Shown here piece after piece: positions 1 to 9,652 of a stretch of 64,000 nt of DNA. The stretch's first letter is position 1. Every line of letters starts with the position of its first letter. The stretch spans positions 3,387,628 through 3,451,627 of the forward strand of contig NZ_CP116619.1 in assembly GCF_030409055.1 (NCBI RefSeq), read 5' to 3'. Position numbers and translations under genes: made by a program. The stretch comes from Trichocoleus desertorum NBK24. GTDB taxonomy: Bacteria > Cyanobacteriota > Cyanobacteriia > FACHB-46. A model generated the notes under the pieces. The model did not search any database. It worked only from the letters and a program-made list of their open reading frames with translations, and had not been told where the DNA came from.

Positions 1-2
1 GT

Positions 3-254
3 GACACCCGCTACGAAATTGTGAAAAAGCGGATTGATAAAGCCCTCGATCAAAAGACCAAAGCGCGAATCACTCAGCCAGGAATGTTGACACTTGTCTA
101 TTCCACTGAAGAAGAATGGGCTGAATATCAACAATATTGGCGCTACTTAATGCGAGAAGGTTGGATCGGCACAGAAATTGCAACTGGAAATGTAGAACCG
201 TTGCAAGGGGTGAATGGCCTCAAGTTTGTGCAAGTGCAAGTGCTGCCTGCTTAA
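3..254 (+). CDS. C-terminal fragment of an uncharacterised protein (5' end outside window)
   Basis: The reading frame is open from the first complete codon at position 3, so the gene begins upstream of the window. It encodes 83 residues ending at TAA 252-254. The fragment is charged and soluble-looking, with an aromatic stretch (EYQQYWRYL) and no membrane segment. From memory it resembles the tail that follows GAF domains in some cyanobacterial proteins, but no GAF residues lie inside the window. That identification is weak. The GTG at position 21 is an internal codon rather than a convincing start, because the upstream codons (DTRYEI) continue in the same style. Confidence 0.6.
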   Translation, partial: DTRYEIVKKRIDKALDQKTKARITQPGMLTLVYSTEEEWAEYQQYWRYLMREGWIGTEIATGNVEPLQGVNGLKFVQVQVLPA

Positions 255-515
255 GTTGTCATAGTTTGCAGACCTCAAGGTTGAAGGTTGCTGCTTAAGT
301 GTGGCTTGGGCGTGGATCGAGAGCGCTCAGCGTGGACTCGGAAAACCAGTAAAATGGCCGAGAGATTTCCGCTGCCTGTGCTTTGGATCACAGCTAGGAA
401 ATGGGAAACACTAAGTGTTAGGTCATCTCCAAGTTTGAGTGGCACTGATGGGATGGCGATCGCTAATTGTGTTTTCTATTCATCCCACGGGCATCAACCC
501 AGTAGCACGGTCAAC

Positions 516-1523
516 ATGCAATCCCGATTTCTCCGCCTGTTCTGTTTGGCTCTCTTGAGTCTTTTCCTGATTGTTGCCTGTCATCGCGTCACCACCGTAG
601 CTTCACGGCCAGAGCCACAACCCCTCAAGGTGGGTTGCTATAGCTTGTGGCCAGGTTTTTTTCCTATGATTCTGGCTCAAGAAAAAGGGTTCTTTGCCCA
701 GCAGGGAGTGCAAGTTGAACCGATTTATTCCAGCAATTATTTAGAGCCTGTGTCCAACTTTAGTGCTGGCTACTCCGATGGAGTCACTTCAGCCTTGGGC
801 AGCCTTATGAGCCTGGTTGGACAAGATACGGAGGCCCAGATGGTTTTAGTCAGCGATCAGTCCGCTGGAGCCGATATGTTGGTGGTGGCAGCGGGCATTC
901 AAGACGTGAGTGACTTGAAGGGCAAGCGAATTGGGGTCAAACTGGGTGATTTTGGAGAGTTATTCGTTACGACTCTGCTAAAGTCCCAAAACTTGACCAC
1001 GGCTGATGTGACTTTAGTCAACACTGAGGGAGAGCTGGTACCAGACCGCATCGCGAAGGGTGATATTCAATCTGGGCATACTTGGGCACCTCATACCTCA
1101 GAGGTGATCAATGCAGGAGGCCGAGTTTTGCTCAGTAGCCAGAGCACACCAGGGCTGATTGCGGATGGGATTGTGTTTCACCAAAATGTTGTGCGCGATC
1201 GCCCTGAGCAAGTGCAAGCCTTTGTCCGAGCTTGGTTCCAAGCGGTAGATTATTGGCAAGCTCATCCTCAAGAGAGCAACGCCTTGCTGGCAAAAGCGCT
1301 CAAGTTGAAGCCAGAGGAAATTTCAACTGAGGGAGTTCATTTAGCGACTGTGGCAGACAACTTAAAGGCATTGTCTCCAGGCCAAACAACCGAATCGTTG
1401 TATTACACCGCTAAGCTGTACGCTGACTTTTTTATTCGGGCTGGAGGGCTGAGTGCTGCGCCTGATATCGACCAATTGATTGCTCCCTCTTTTGTCCAAG
1501 CTTTGGCAGAGGAACAGTCGTGA
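516..1523 (+). CDS. ABC-type substrate-binding lipoprotein (NMT1/SsuA-like)
   Basis: This is a 335-residue periplasmic binding protein of the nitrate/sulfonate/taurine type. The ATG at 516 is chosen because it begins a lipoprotein signal peptide with lipobox IVAC at about residue 22. The open frame upstream to 288 is low-quality sequence. Family features are LKVGCYSLWPGFFPMILAQE near the N-terminus, followed by EKGFF and DLKGKRIGVKLG. The protein should be lipid-anchored and bind a small ligand, whose identity cannot be read from sequence. No permease or ATPase lies beside it. Its stop codon overlaps the start of a membrane histidine kinase, so it may serve as an external sensor for that kinase rather than feed a transporter (inference). 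Confidence 0.85.
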   Translation: MQSRFLRLFCLALLSLFLIVACHRVTTVASRPEPQPLKVGCYSLWPGFFPMILAQEKGFFAQQGVQVEPIYSSNYLEPVSNFSAGYSDGVTSALGSLMSLVGQDTEAQMVLVSDQSAGADMLVVAAGIQDVSDLKGKRIGVKLGDFGELFVTTLLKSQNLTTADVTLVNTEGELVPDRIAKGDIQSGHTWAPHTSEVINAGGRVLLSSQSTPGLIADGIVFHQNVVRDRPEQVQAFVRAWFQAVDYWQAHPQESNALLAKALKLKPEEISTEGVHLATVADNLKALSPGQTTESLYYTAKLYADFFIRAGGLSAAPDIDQLIAPSFVQALAEEQS

Positions 1524-4141
1524 TGAGATTGCAATCCTTAGGTTTACGTAGCAAACTGATTTTGTCTTTTTTGGGTGTGGCGCTCTTGCCGCTCCTGGTT
1601 TTGGCCCTGCTGAATCAGCGAACAACCCAAAAAGCCTTGATTAACAATGCCAATCTGGCTCTTTTAGGTGCTGCCTCCCAAACGGCTCTCAGTCTAGATT
1701 CATTTATCAAAACGAATCTTGATGCGGTTCGGGTGGAAGCCCAATTGCCTATCCTGTCTCAATATCTCGCATTATCGACTCAGAGGCGAACCGCAATTCG
1801 GACTGAAGTCGAAACCACGTTATTGGCACTAGGGCGAAAAGATACGCTGAATATCTTGTCTTATGCCTTGCTCGACCAACAGGGCCAAAATGTTGTGGAC
1901 ACCCACACGGCAAATGTGGGGAACAGTGAAGCCAATTGGAATTATTTTCAGCAGCCGCTCAAAACTGGCTTACCTTACGTTTCGCCTGTGCAATATGCCA
2001 CTAGTGACAAAGTGGCAAGTTTGTATTTTAGTAGCCCGGTTCGGAATGCGACGGGCAATGTGATTGGGGTTGTCCGAGTTCGCTACAATGCCAACGTGAT
2101 TCAGAGGCTGGTGACGCAAAACAGCGATCTGATAGTGGGTGACAAAGCCTCGTTTGCAATTTTGTTGGATGAAAATCAAGTTCGGCTAGCGCAAGGGTAT
2201 GCTCCAGAGCTAATCTTTAAGGCCATTACGCCGCTGCCCCTGGCAAAAGTGCAAGCACTACAGGCAGCAGGACGCCTGCCCCAAGGCACTCCCACCGAGC
2301 TAGCCACAAATTTGCCCACCTTTGCTCAGGGGGTTCAGAATGCCACTCAGTCTAAGTTTTTTACCACACCTTTAGTGGCTAACAATTCCGAGCTGAGTTC
2401 AGCCGCTGTCGTCAAGCTAAAAACTCAGCCTTGGTCAGTGGTTTTTGCACAGTCGCAGACTTTATTTCTAGCGCCTATCCAAGCTCAAATTCGGGCAACT
2501 CTGCTGTTGGCGATCGCGATCGCAGTCTTGGTGATGGCGGTGGCAATTGCACTTAGTCAATTTCTCACCAAACCATTGCAGGGGCTGACGGGTGTTGTAA
2601 CCCGCTTTACCACAGGGGATCTCAAAGCTCGTAGTACTATCCAAACCGCAGACGAGATTGGCTTGCTGGCGGGTAGCTTCAACCAAATGGCTGAGCAAGT
2701 GGGCAAACTGCTGCACAACCTAGAAGAGCGCACCCATGAGCTAGAAGTAAGCCAACAAGTCACAGGGGCCGTGAGTGAACTGTCGCAAGTGATCTTAGAC
2801 CCGAAACTTTTACTACGAGAAGCGATCGCCCTGATGCAAAATCGCTTTAATCTGCATTACATCCAAATCTATTTACTCAATGCCGAGAGGCAGGCACTGT
2901 ACAAAGAAGTGGAGTCTAGTCAGGAAGACATTACCCGGTTGGGGCAACCGATCAAAATTTCCTTAGACGACCCACAGAGCTTACTAGCGAAGGCAGCTCG
3001 TACAAAAGAAATCATTTGCATCAATCAACCAGATCAGAGCCTTCAGGCAGCAGCGGTTCAACTCTCTGGTGTAGGGTCTGAAGTTGTTGTGCCGCTTAGC
3101 GCTAGAGGCACTTTATTAGGCGTGTTAAATGTCCAAGACAAGCAAAGCGATCGCTTCAGCGCATTGGACTTGGAAACGTTTAATACCTTAGCAGGGCAGA
3201 TCGCAACAGCTCTCGACAATGCCCGCTTGTTTAGGGAAGTGAAAAAAACAGGAGCCGAACTCAGCGCCAAAGCTCAAGAACTAGAGAAGACCTTGCGAGA
3301 ACTCCAGCAGACCCAAGCTCAAGTGGTGCAAAGCGAGAAGATGTCTAGCTTGGGCCAACTGGTGGCAGGGGTAGCCCATGAGATTAACAATCCGGTGAAT
3401 TTTATCTATGGCAATCTCAGCTATGCCGGAGAGTACATTCAAGACCTAACTCGGTTGTTGAAGCTTTATCAGCAGCAGTTCCCGGATCTGACCCCTGAAA
3501 TTGCCGCCGAAGTGGAAGCGATCGACCTTGATTTCTTGCTGGCAGACCTGCCAAAACTCCTAGCCTCTATGAAGGTAGGAGCCGATCGGATTCAAAAAAT
3601 TGTGTTGTCTCTGCGGAACTTTTCCCGGATGGACGAAGCCGAAATGAAGGCTGTAGACATCCACGAGGGGATTGATAGTACCTTGATGATTTTGCAAAAT
3701 CGGCTCAAGGCTAAATCCGATCGCCCTGAAATTGCAGTGATTAAAGATTACGGAGATTTACCTTTGGTAGAGTGCTACGCGGGGCAACTCAACCAAGTCT
3801 TTATGAACCTGCTGACCAATGCGATCGATGCTTTGGAGGGTGATCAGATCCAATCTCCTGAGCAGTTGCAGGCACCCACGATTGAAATCTGCACCCGCCT
3901 GCTCGGCACTCAATCCGTTGAAATTCGGATTGCTGACAATGGTTCTGGGATTGCTGAAGCTGACCAGGGACGGCTATTTGACCCCTTCTTTACCACCAAG
4001 CCTGTCGGTAAAGGCACAGGCTTAGGTTTATCAATTAGCTACCAAATTGTTACAGATAGGCATGGGGGAACCTTGCGCTGTGTTTCGGTTCCAGGTCAAG
4101 GAACTGAGTTTGTAATTGAGATTCCTTTGCGCCAAACCTAA
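1520..4141 (+). CDS. membrane sensor histidine kinase, extracellular sensor-HAMP-GAF-HisKA-HATPase
   Basis: This 873-residue kinase starts at GTG 1520, or ATG 1523, overlapping the upstream binding-protein gene. The first membrane segment is at about residues 12-33, and a long extracytoplasmic region, probably dCache-like, runs to about 325. A second membrane helix follows at 326-347. HAMP (about 347-400), GAF (about 425-575) and a coiled linker come next. The HisKA box is GVAHEINNP with phosphoacceptor His620. The ATPase domain shows an N box (NLLTNAIDAL), DNGSGI and GTGLGLS. No receiver domain and no adjacent response regulator are present, so its partner is elsewhere. Translational overlap with the binding lipoprotein suggests a shared signalling unit. 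Confidence 0.92.
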   Translation: MMRLQSLGLRSKLILSFLGVALLPLLVLALLNQRTTQKALINNANLALLGAASQTALSLDSFIKTNLDAVRVEAQLPILSQYLALSTQRRTAIRTEVETTLLALGRKDTLNILSYALLDQQGQNVVDTHTANVGNSEANWNYFQQPLKTGLPYVSPVQYATSDKVASLYFSSPVRNATGNVIGVVRVRYNANVIQRLVTQNSDLIVGDKASFAILLDENQVRLAQGYAPELIFKAITPLPLAKVQALQAAGRLPQGTPTELATNLPTFAQGVQNATQSKFFTTPLVANNSELSSAAVVKLKTQPWSVVFAQSQTLFLAPIQAQIRATLLLAIAIAVLVMAVAIALSQFLTKPLQGLTGVVTRFTTGDLKARSTIQTADEIGLLAGSFNQMAEQVGKLLHNLEERTHELEVSQQVTGAVSELSQVILDPKLLLREAIALMQNRFNLHYIQIYLLNAERQALYKEVESSQEDITRLGQPIKISLDDPQSLLAKAARTKEIICINQPDQSLQAAAVQLSGVGSEVVVPLSARGTLLGVLNVQDKQSDRFSALDLETFNTLAGQIATALDNARLFREVKKTGAELSAKAQELEKTLRELQQTQAQVVQSEKMSSLGQLVAGVAHEINNPVNFIYGNLSYAGEYIQDLTRLLKLYQQQFPDLTPEIAAEVEAIDLDFLLADLPKLLASMKVGADRIQKIVLSLRNFSRMDEAEMKAVDIHEGIDSTLMILQNRLKAKSDRPEIAVIKDYGDLPLVECYAGQLNQVFMNLLTNAIDALEGDQIQSPEQLQAPTIEICTRLLGTQSVEIRIADNGSGIAEADQGRLFDPFFTTKPVGKGTGLGLSISYQIVTDRHGGTLRCVSVPGQGTEFVIEIPLRQT

Positions 4142-4193
4142 AAATAATTGAAAGTACTGGAAGAAAGGTATTAAAAGCTAGCAGCGATCGCCC

Positions 4194-4469
4194 CTACTGC
4201 CAAGACTGATCAGATTCCTCCATCTTGTTCCTGGCTTTATTCTCAATGGTTTTGAGCGTTTGCAGGATCAGCATTTCATCTAAATGAGTTGGCTGATTCT
4301 TATTAATAGAGTCAGAGTTTGCAGAATCGCCAATGGCCTTTTGGACTTTGTTTTCAATATCTTGAGAAACGACCTTTACTTTATGAGAGAGTCGCTCGTA
4401 GAGTTTTTTAACTGAAGGAGACTCAGAAAACATGGCAAGTAGTTTTATTTTTAAATGTAAACTTGCCAT
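4194..4469 (-). CDS. small hypothetical protein
   Basis: The ORF encodes about 91 residues, or 79 if translation begins at the internal ATG at 4433. The ATG at 4469 is favoured because AGAGG lies just upstream; a further in-frame ATG at 4487 is possible. The product is mostly charged and helical, with a probable coiled segment (KVVSQDIENKVQKAIGD) and no signal peptide beyond a short hydrophobic start. No family is recognised. It lies convergent to the histidine kinase gene, 52 bp away, and shares its strand with the next small gene. It could be a species-specific gene or a spurious ORF. Confidence 0.4.
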   Translation of the reverse strand: MASLHLKIKLLAMFSESPSVKKLYERLSHKVKVVSQDIENKVQKAIGDSANSDSINKNQPTHLDEMLILQTLKTIENKARNKMEESDQSWQ

Positions 4470-4544
4470 ACCTCTAGAGCCCTGCATCTTTGGTCAGAAA
4501 AAGCACATTAGCGGCTATGCAGCCAGAATTATCTTTTAGCAGAG

Positions 4545-4922
4545 CTAACAAAGCTCATTAACCAGAGGTTGGCAACCTTGAAGTCCTAGGCTAGGGGTCT
4601 GGCGGTAATCTGAGCGGGGAGTCCAAACACTCATGGTGCGGTTGGTAGCAATGTAGTAAAGGTACTCTGCCTCAGGACGATAGGTCAGTCCTACTCGGAG
4701 ATGGGAGAAGTCATCCTCGCACATTTCAAACCCGAATCTCACGACTAACTGAGCTAATAAGCACTCTGGAGTATCACAGTATTCTCCGGAGATGTCTCTT
4801 TCCTGCCAAAATTTTGATAGAAAAGGCTGAAGCCGAGGCAAAATCTTTGCGGGACTTCCTTCTCTACTGGCGTAGATGATGGCTGGATTACCTTCTACGA
4901 TGATGTGACAGGGTGTAGCCAT
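4545..4922 (-). CDS. conserved cyanobacterial hypothetical protein
   Basis: This is a 125-residue protein of unknown function. The ATG at 4922 is chosen over in-frame upstream starts at 5048 and 4988 because AGGAG stands nine bases before it and because the protein-like sequence begins there (MATPCHIIVEGNPAIIYAS). It is soluble, with six cysteines and several aromatic residues, and no recognised motif. The region between this start and the divergent gene at 5096 is 173 bp and would hold both promoters. The composition matches the neighbours, with no sign of transfer. Confidence 0.65.
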   Translation of the reverse strand: MATPCHIIVEGNPAIIYASREGSPAKILPRLQPFLSKFWQERDISGEYCDTPECLLAQLVVRFGFEMCEDDFSHLRVGLTYRPEAEYLYYIATNRTMSVWTPRSDYRQTPSLGLQGCQPLVNELC

Positions 4923-5095
4923 GTGGTCGAACTCCTGATAGTTCAGCGCTGAACTGCTAATCTGCAATGATGCGAATGAATCTAGCATCGTGGTTTTGCC
5001 AACTTCAGTCTGCCCATTGTTGAACAATTGGGCACAATTACTTGTCAAATCCCATTGCCTCTAATCCCTTTGGTACGTCGGAAGGAGTGGTTCAA

Positions 5096-5521
5096 GTGAA
5101 CGCAGCCGAGCAGGCCCTGAACCTTGAAACCGCCAGCAAAATCGCAACGGTGGTTAATTTATTTAAGACCAAATTTCCTGATGCTAGAGCAGATCTCAAA
5201 CCTTGGGCGAATGATTCCGATACGAGAGAGTTAGTAGACCCCGATTCAATCGATATTGGTTTTCACTTTCCGGGTCGTAGCCGTCTGTTTCAGAGCCGCA
5301 GTATTTTGGTGCAAATTCGGTTCTATCAAGACCCTATAACAAAAATCCGTCGAGCGATCGGGGTGGAGGCCGCAGGTTTTGACCATAAAGGTAAGCAGTG
5401 GCGACTTTCCACCGTAGAAAACTGGAGCTTTGAAGGAGCTAAACAGCCAGTGGCAGAGATCGCTCAGGAACTAAAAGATTTTTGTCGCGAAATTCTAGAG
5501 TTGTTCAACGCTGCTTGCTGA
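5096..5521 (+). CDS. conserved hypothetical protein
   Basis: The product is about 141 residues. GTG 5096 is preferred because AAGGAG lies eight bases upstream, whereas the TTG at 5042 has no ribosome-binding site. It is a compact alpha/beta-looking soluble protein with a beta-rich middle (FQSRSILVQIRFYQDP) and a helical end (EIAQELKDFCREILELF). I recognise no family. It ends just before a strong symmetrical terminator shared with ftsH, which converges from the other side, so it is probably monocistronic. Confidence 0.65.
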   Translation: MNAAEQALNLETASKIATVVNLFKTKFPDARADLKPWANDSDTRELVDPDSIDIGFHFPGRSRLFQSRSILVQIRFYQDPITKIRRAIGVEAAGFDHKGKQWRLSTVENWSFEGAKQPVAEIAQELKDFCREILELFNAAC

Positions 5522-5535
5522 CGTGAGTGATCTAC

Positions 5536-5578
5536 AAAAAAGGCTGAACTACCGCACTTAGGTAATTCAGCCTCTTTG
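5536..5578. terminator. bidirectional intrinsic terminator between the 5096 gene and ftsH
   Basis: The arms AGGCTGAACTACC (5541-5553) and GGTAATTCAGCCT (5561-5573) form a 13-position stem with one C/A mismatch around a 7-base loop. An A-run lies on the left (5536-5540) and CTTT follows on the right. It is placed between two convergent genes and fits termination in both directions. Confidence 0.75.
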
Positions 5579-5615
5579 GCACTAATTGCACGACTAGATG
5601 CTACTTAGCAAGAGC

Positions 5616-7502
5616 TTAAGCAATGCCAGCAGGGATTTTGTCGCTAGCTGATTTAACTTGGCTTAAGAGCTTGTGCAGCGTCTCTCCTTCAATCACTTCC
5701 GTTTCGAGGAGTTGAGTGGCGATCGCCTCCAACAACTCTCGATTTTGGTTCAAGATGTCGAGGGCTTGCTGATGAGCCGTTTCAACAATGTCCTTAACTT
5801 CGCGATCGATTTCTTCAGCCACTTTCTCGCTGACCATGCGACGAGGATGCATCCCTTCGCCCCCTAGGAACATGCCCTGTTGACCTTTGTCATAGGCGAG
5901 CGGGCCGAGAACTCTGCTCATGCCGTAGGTTGTCACCATGCGCTCAGCTAAGTCTGTAGCGCGTTGGAGGTCATTGGAAGCGCCTGTGGTGATGCTGCCA
6001 AAGATAATCTCTTCAGCGGAGCGACCTCCCAACAATGTGGCGATTTGACCGCGCAGTTCCCCTTCATCCATCAAGAAGCGGTCTTCGGTAGGAAGTTGCA
6101 AGGTATAACCCAGAGCTGCCATGCCGCGTGGGATAATCGAGATTTTTTCAACTCGACCGCTACCAGGGATGAGGGCACCGACTAAAGCGTGACCCACTTC
6201 GTGGTAAGCCACAATCTTTTTCTCTTTTTCGTTGAGGACGCGGCTCTTTTTCTCTAAGCCTGCTACTACCCGCTCGATCGCCTCAGCAAAGTCTTCTTGA
6301 GCAACGGCTTGACGATTTTGACGGGCGGCTAAGAGCGCAGCTTCGTTGACTAAGTTAGCCAAGTCTGCCCCCGCAAAACCAGGAGTCCGAGTGGCGATCG
6401 CCCGTAAGTCTACATCTGGGCCTAGCTTCACTTTCTGGGCGTGAATTCCGAGGATTTCTTCGCGACCCGATAAGTCTGGGCGATCGACCAGCACTTGGCG
6501 ATCGAACCGTCCCGGACGCAGTAATGCTGGATCTAAGCTTTCAGGACGGTTAGTGGCAGCTAGCACGATTACAGTTGCGCCACCCGCCGCAAATCCATCC
6601 ATCTCAGTCAACAACTGGTTTAGAGTTTGTTCCCGCTCATCGTTGCCACCGTAGAAACCGCCGGAGGCACGGGACTTACCGATCGCATCTAATTCATCAA
6701 TAAAGATGATGCAAGGCGCTTGTTTCTTGGCTTGCTCAAACAAGTCGCGAACCCTGGAAGAACCGACACCCACAAACATTTCGACAAACTCAGAGCCAGA
6801 GATGCTGAAGAAAGGCACTCCAGCTTCACCTGCAACTGCTTTAGCCAGGAGCGTTTTGCCTGTACCCGGAGGGCCAATCAGCAACACCCCTTTAGGGATG
6901 CGAGCGCCAATTTGCAGGAAGCGATCGGGACTTTTGAGGAAATCAACAATCTCTACAAGTTCAGTTTTAGCTTCTTCTACGCCTGCCACATCTCCAAACG
7001 TGATTTTGGCAGATTCACCTTCGACATAAACTTTGGCTTTGCTCTTACCAATGGAGAGGACGCCTCCTTGAGAGCCACCACCACTCCGGGCAATAAAGAA
7101 TTGCCAGATACCGATGAAAATCAGCGGTGGAATCACCCAACTGACGAGGGTGCCAATCCAGCCATTCTTAGACGGGGGAGTCGCACCGAACTCAACCCCT
7201 TTTTCTTCTAGAAGCTTAGGTAGGTTGAGGTCAAAAATGGGAGTTGTGCTGAGGACTTGGCCCTGTTGGTCGCCTTCTCCCTTCAGCTGATAGCGAATTT
7301 CATTTTGGCCCACCGCTGCCTTGGCAACTTCTTGCTCATCGACCTGATGAATGAACAAGCTATAAGGGACTCGTGGAACTTGAGGGGCAAATAAATTGGG
7401 AAAAACTAGGTTTGCCAACAAAAATAAGCCTGATAGCAATAGCAGAATATTGCTAATTTGGCGAGAACGGGGAGGTTGAGGCTGATCTTTTTTAATTGGC
7501 AT
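5616..7502 (-). CDS. ftsH: ATP-dependent zinc metalloprotease FtsH (FtsH1-like)
   Basis: This 628-residue membrane AAA protease degrades unassembled or damaged membrane proteins. Two membrane helices (about 16-34 and 115-138) flank an extracytoplasmic domain. The AAA module has Walker A GPPGTGKT (210-217), Walker [12 protein letters not shown] (265-275) and the second region of homology near 310-335. The zinc site is HEVGH (434-438). The [14 protein letters not shown] sequence and overall length suggest the cyanobacterial FtsH1/FtsH3-like branch rather than the FtsH2 thylakoid repair form (inference from memory). Length is normal for the family and all catalytic residues are present. It stands alone and ends at the bidirectional terminator. 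Confidence 0.97.
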   Translation of the reverse strand: MPIKKDQPQPPRSRQISNILLLLSGLFLLANLVFPNLFAPQVPRVPYSLFIHQVDEQEVAKAAVGQNEIRYQLKGEGDQQGQVLSTTPIFDLNLPKLLEEKGVEFGATPPSKNGWIGTLVSWVIPPLIFIGIWQFFIARSGGGSQGGVLSIGKSKAKVYVEGESAKITFGDVAGVEEAKTELVEIVDFLKSPDRFLQIGARIPKGVLLIGPPGTGKTLLAKAVAGEAGVPFFSISGSEFVEMFVGVGSSRVRDLFEQAKKQAPCIIFIDELDAIGKSRASGGFYGGNDEREQTLNQLLTEMDGFAAGGATVIVLAATNRPESLDPALLRPGRFDRQVLVDRPDLSGREEILGIHAQKVKLGPDVDLRAIATRTPGFAGADLANLVNEAALLAARQNRQAVAQEDFAEAIERVVAGLEKKSRVLNEKEKKIVAYHEVGHALVGALIPGSGRVEKISIIPRGMAALGYTLQLPTEDRFLMDEGELRGQIATLLGGRSAEEIIFGSITTGASNDLQRATDLAERMVTTYGMSRVLGPLAYDKGQQGMFLGGEGMHPRRMVSEKVAEEIDREVKDIVETAHQQALDILNQNRELLEAIATQLLETEVIEGETLHKLLSQVKSASDKIPAGIA

Positions 7503-7593
7503 TTGTGAATGCTCTTGATTCTCTTAAAGCAATTGCTTGAATTCTAGAAGTCAAAGAGCGTCTGGGTAAACCTGCTGAAGGGGTGGTTATCCG

Positions 7594-7785
7594 CTATGCC
7601 GTTTCCATCCAGTCGAATACCCGATTGAGCTGGTCAAGGGTGATCAACCCGTACTGCCAAAGAATCATGGGTAACTGGCTCATATCTTGCTCGCGATGGC
7701 GTAAACCAATGGCGATCGCGGCAGCAGGTACTGCTAACTCCTCTCGCAAGAACTTGATCAATCGGGTCAATCTTCTACTTTCCAT
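7594..7785 (-). CDS. DUF2949 family protein
   Basis: This small 63-residue protein is recognisable by LPMILWQYGLITLDQLNRVF and the conserved REELAVPAAAIAIGLRHREQD segment, the signature of cyanobacterial DUF2949. Function is unknown. It appears soluble and helical. An overlapping plus-strand ORF at 7583-7810 is its shadow. There is no strong Shine-Dalgarno sequence before the ATG at 7785. It lies 91 bp upstream of ftsH on the same strand, so co-transcription is possible. Confidence 0.85.
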   Translation of the reverse strand: MESRRLTRLIKFLREELAVPAAAIAIGLRHREQDMSQLPMILWQYGLITLDQLNRVFDWMETA

Positions 7786-8181
7786 AGCTGCTTTTATGAT
7801 CCTTTGTTAAAAAATGCAAGAACAAGTGTTAAGTTTTGAAATGTTTTTTCAGAAATGATGGCTGAATTATACAAGCAACATCGGCACTTCAGGAGAAACA
7901 AGATGGAGGGGATCTCCGTACTTCTGTTCCGTATTTTGCTTGAACTGCAATGTACTGTAGGAGCTATAGCCCTTTGCTCTTCCTCTAGGCCAGTCCTGTA
8001 CCCTACCAAGAGACAGAACTGACAAATTAAGGTTCCTGTGTTGAATTTATAAACAAGTCTCTCATTTTTGGACTGGCTCGTTGCTCTTGCGATCGCCCCT
8101 TGCGAGTCTGCTTTGCGATCGCTGTCTCAGAACTAGTGGGATTTCCTATAATGAAACCTGTCCCATCACTGCGCTAGGTCT
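7786..8181. other. intergenic region between DUF2949 gene and trpB
   Basis: This 396-bp divergent intergenic region holds two HIP1-like sites near 8090-8120 and a good -10 box for trpB at 8147-8152. The minus-strand ORF at 7794-8009 has no protein-like character. I see no RNA gene or repeat here. Confidence 0.6.
8147..8152 (+). promoter_or_regulatory. putative -10 box of trpB
   Basis: An exact TATAAT lies 29 bases before the GTG start of trpB, giving a short leader. The -35 region is weak (CTGTCT at 8122-8127 with long spacing), so the assignment rests mainly on the -10 match and position. Confidence 0.4.
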
Positions 8182-9465
8182 GTGACACGTACTCCTCTTT
8201 CTTCTACCCATCAATCTGCGATCGACAATCTTGCTGAAGTGATCACGTCTGCTCAGCGGCCTGATGCCCTGGGGCGATTTGGTCAGTTTGGGGGTAAGTA
8301 TGTGCCAGAAACGCTGATGCCAGCGCTGAGTGAGTTGGAGACGGCATTTCATCAGTATTGCAACGATCCGGAATTTCAGCAGGAGTTGCAGGGGTTGATG
8401 CGGGATTATGTGGGACGGCCCAGCCCGCTCTATTTTGCGGAGCGTCTAACGACTCGGTATGCGCGTCCAGATGGGAGTGGCCCTCAGATTTATCTGAAGC
8501 GCGAAGACTTAAACCATACAGGCGCTCACAAAATCAATAACTCTTTGGCTCAGGCGCTGCTAGCGAAGCGGATGGGTAAGCAGCGAATTATTGCGGAAAC
8601 GGGCGCGGGGCAGCATGGGGTGGCGACAGCGACAGTCTGCGCTCGTTTTGGCCTGGAGTGCATCATCTATATGGGGGTGCATGATATGGAGCGGCAAGCC
8701 CTGAATGTGTTCCGGATGCGGTTGATGGGTGCGGAAGTGCGTCCGGTTGCTTCTGGGACAGGCACGCTGAAAGATGCGACTTCGGAGGCGATTCGGGACT
8801 GGGTGACGAATGTGGAAACGACTCATTACATTCTTGGTTCGGTCGCTGGCCCCCATCCTTACCCCATGATTGTGCGCGACTTCCAAGCGGTGATTGGTCA
8901 AGAAACTAGGGCACAGTGCCAAGAAAAGTGGGGTGGCTTGCCTGATATTCTGCTGGCTTGTGTGGGTGGTGGCTCAAATGCAATGGGTCTATTCCACGAA
9001 TTTGTGAATGAATCCAGTGTGCGCTTCATTGGGATTGAAGCGGCTGGGGAAGGTGTAGACACGGAGAAACACGCGGCGACGTTAACTCGTGGTCGAGTGG
9101 GTGTGTTGCACGGGGCAATGAGCTATCTGTTGCAAGACCAGGACGGCCAAGTAATTGAGCCACATTCAATCAGCGCAGGTTTGGACTACCCTGGCGTTGG
9201 CCCTGAACATAGCTACCTCAAAGACAGCGGTCGGGCGGAGTACTACAGCATTACGGACCAAGAAGCGCTAGAAGGCTTTCAATTGATTTCTAAGCTGGAG
9301 GGGATTATTCCCGCTTTGGAAACCTCTCACGCGATCGCCTACTTAGAGCACCTTTGCCCTCAACTCGAAGGTAGCCCCCGCATCGTGATCAACTGCTCTG
9401 GTCGTGGCGACAAGGACGTGCAGAGCGTGATCAAATACCTGAAGCTAGACGAGCAGAATTCCTAG
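8182..9465 (+). CDS. trpB: tryptophan synthase beta subunit
   Basis: The enzyme condenses indole with L-serine to give tryptophan and works in an alpha2-beta2 complex with TrpA. The 427-residue product has [14 protein letters not shown] at the start of the fold, the PLP lysine in [10 protein letters not shown] (Lys117), the catalytic Glu in AETGAGQHG and the phosphate-binding GGGSNAMG. It starts at GTG 8182 with a 20-30 residue cyanobacterial-style extension. No other trp gene is adjacent. The glutaminase subunit gene trpG/pabA is at 29 kb, which fits the dispersed trp genes typical of cyanobacteria. Confidence 0.97.
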   Translation: MTRTPLSSTHQSAIDNLAEVITSAQRPDALGRFGQFGGKYVPETLMPALSELETAFHQYCNDPEFQQELQGLMRDYVGRPSPLYFAERLTTRYARPDGSGPQIYLKREDLNHTGAHKINNSLAQALLAKRMGKQRIIAETGAGQHGVATATVCARFGLECIIYMGVHDMERQALNVFRMRLMGAEVRPVASGTGTLKDATSEAIRDWVTNVETTHYILGSVAGPHPYPMIVRDFQAVIGQETRAQCQEKWGGLPDILLACVGGGSNAMGLFHEFVNESSVRFIGIEAAGEGVDTEKHAATLTRGRVGVLHGAMSYLLQDQDGQVIEPHSISAGLDYPGVGPEHSYLKDSGRAEYYSITDQEALEGFQLISKLEGIIPALETSHAIAYLEHLCPQLEGSPRIVINCSGRGDKDVQSVIKYLKLDEQNS

Positions 9466-9652
9466 AGAATCACGATAAGGATTACGCCTTCGCAAGCGAT
9501 CGCTAATTTGGGAACCATTGTTCTAGTTGCAAGTCCGAATAGATTGGGTGTCAGTTTGAGAAACTTTTCTCTCCTCACTTGACTGACTCAGGGTTGTACG
9601 CACCTCCTCTACCATTTCTGACTTGCTCTAGATCACATAGGAGCCATGTTTC

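Noticed and set aside
288-515. N-terminal extension of the binding-protein gene frame
   Set aside because: The 76 extra residues are low-quality and would bury the lipoprotein signal peptide that starts at 516.
6706-7211. Plus-strand ORFs antisense to ftsH
   Set aside because: Shadows of the highly conserved ftsH reading frame; no ribosome sites and no protein-like features.
7583-7810. Plus-strand 75-residue ORF opposite the DUF2949 gene
   Set aside because: The minus-strand frame carries the recognisable DUF2949 signature.
7794-8009. Minus-strand 71-residue ORF upstream of trpB
   Set aside because: Composition is not protein-like, it has no ribosome site, and it lies in the promoter gap.
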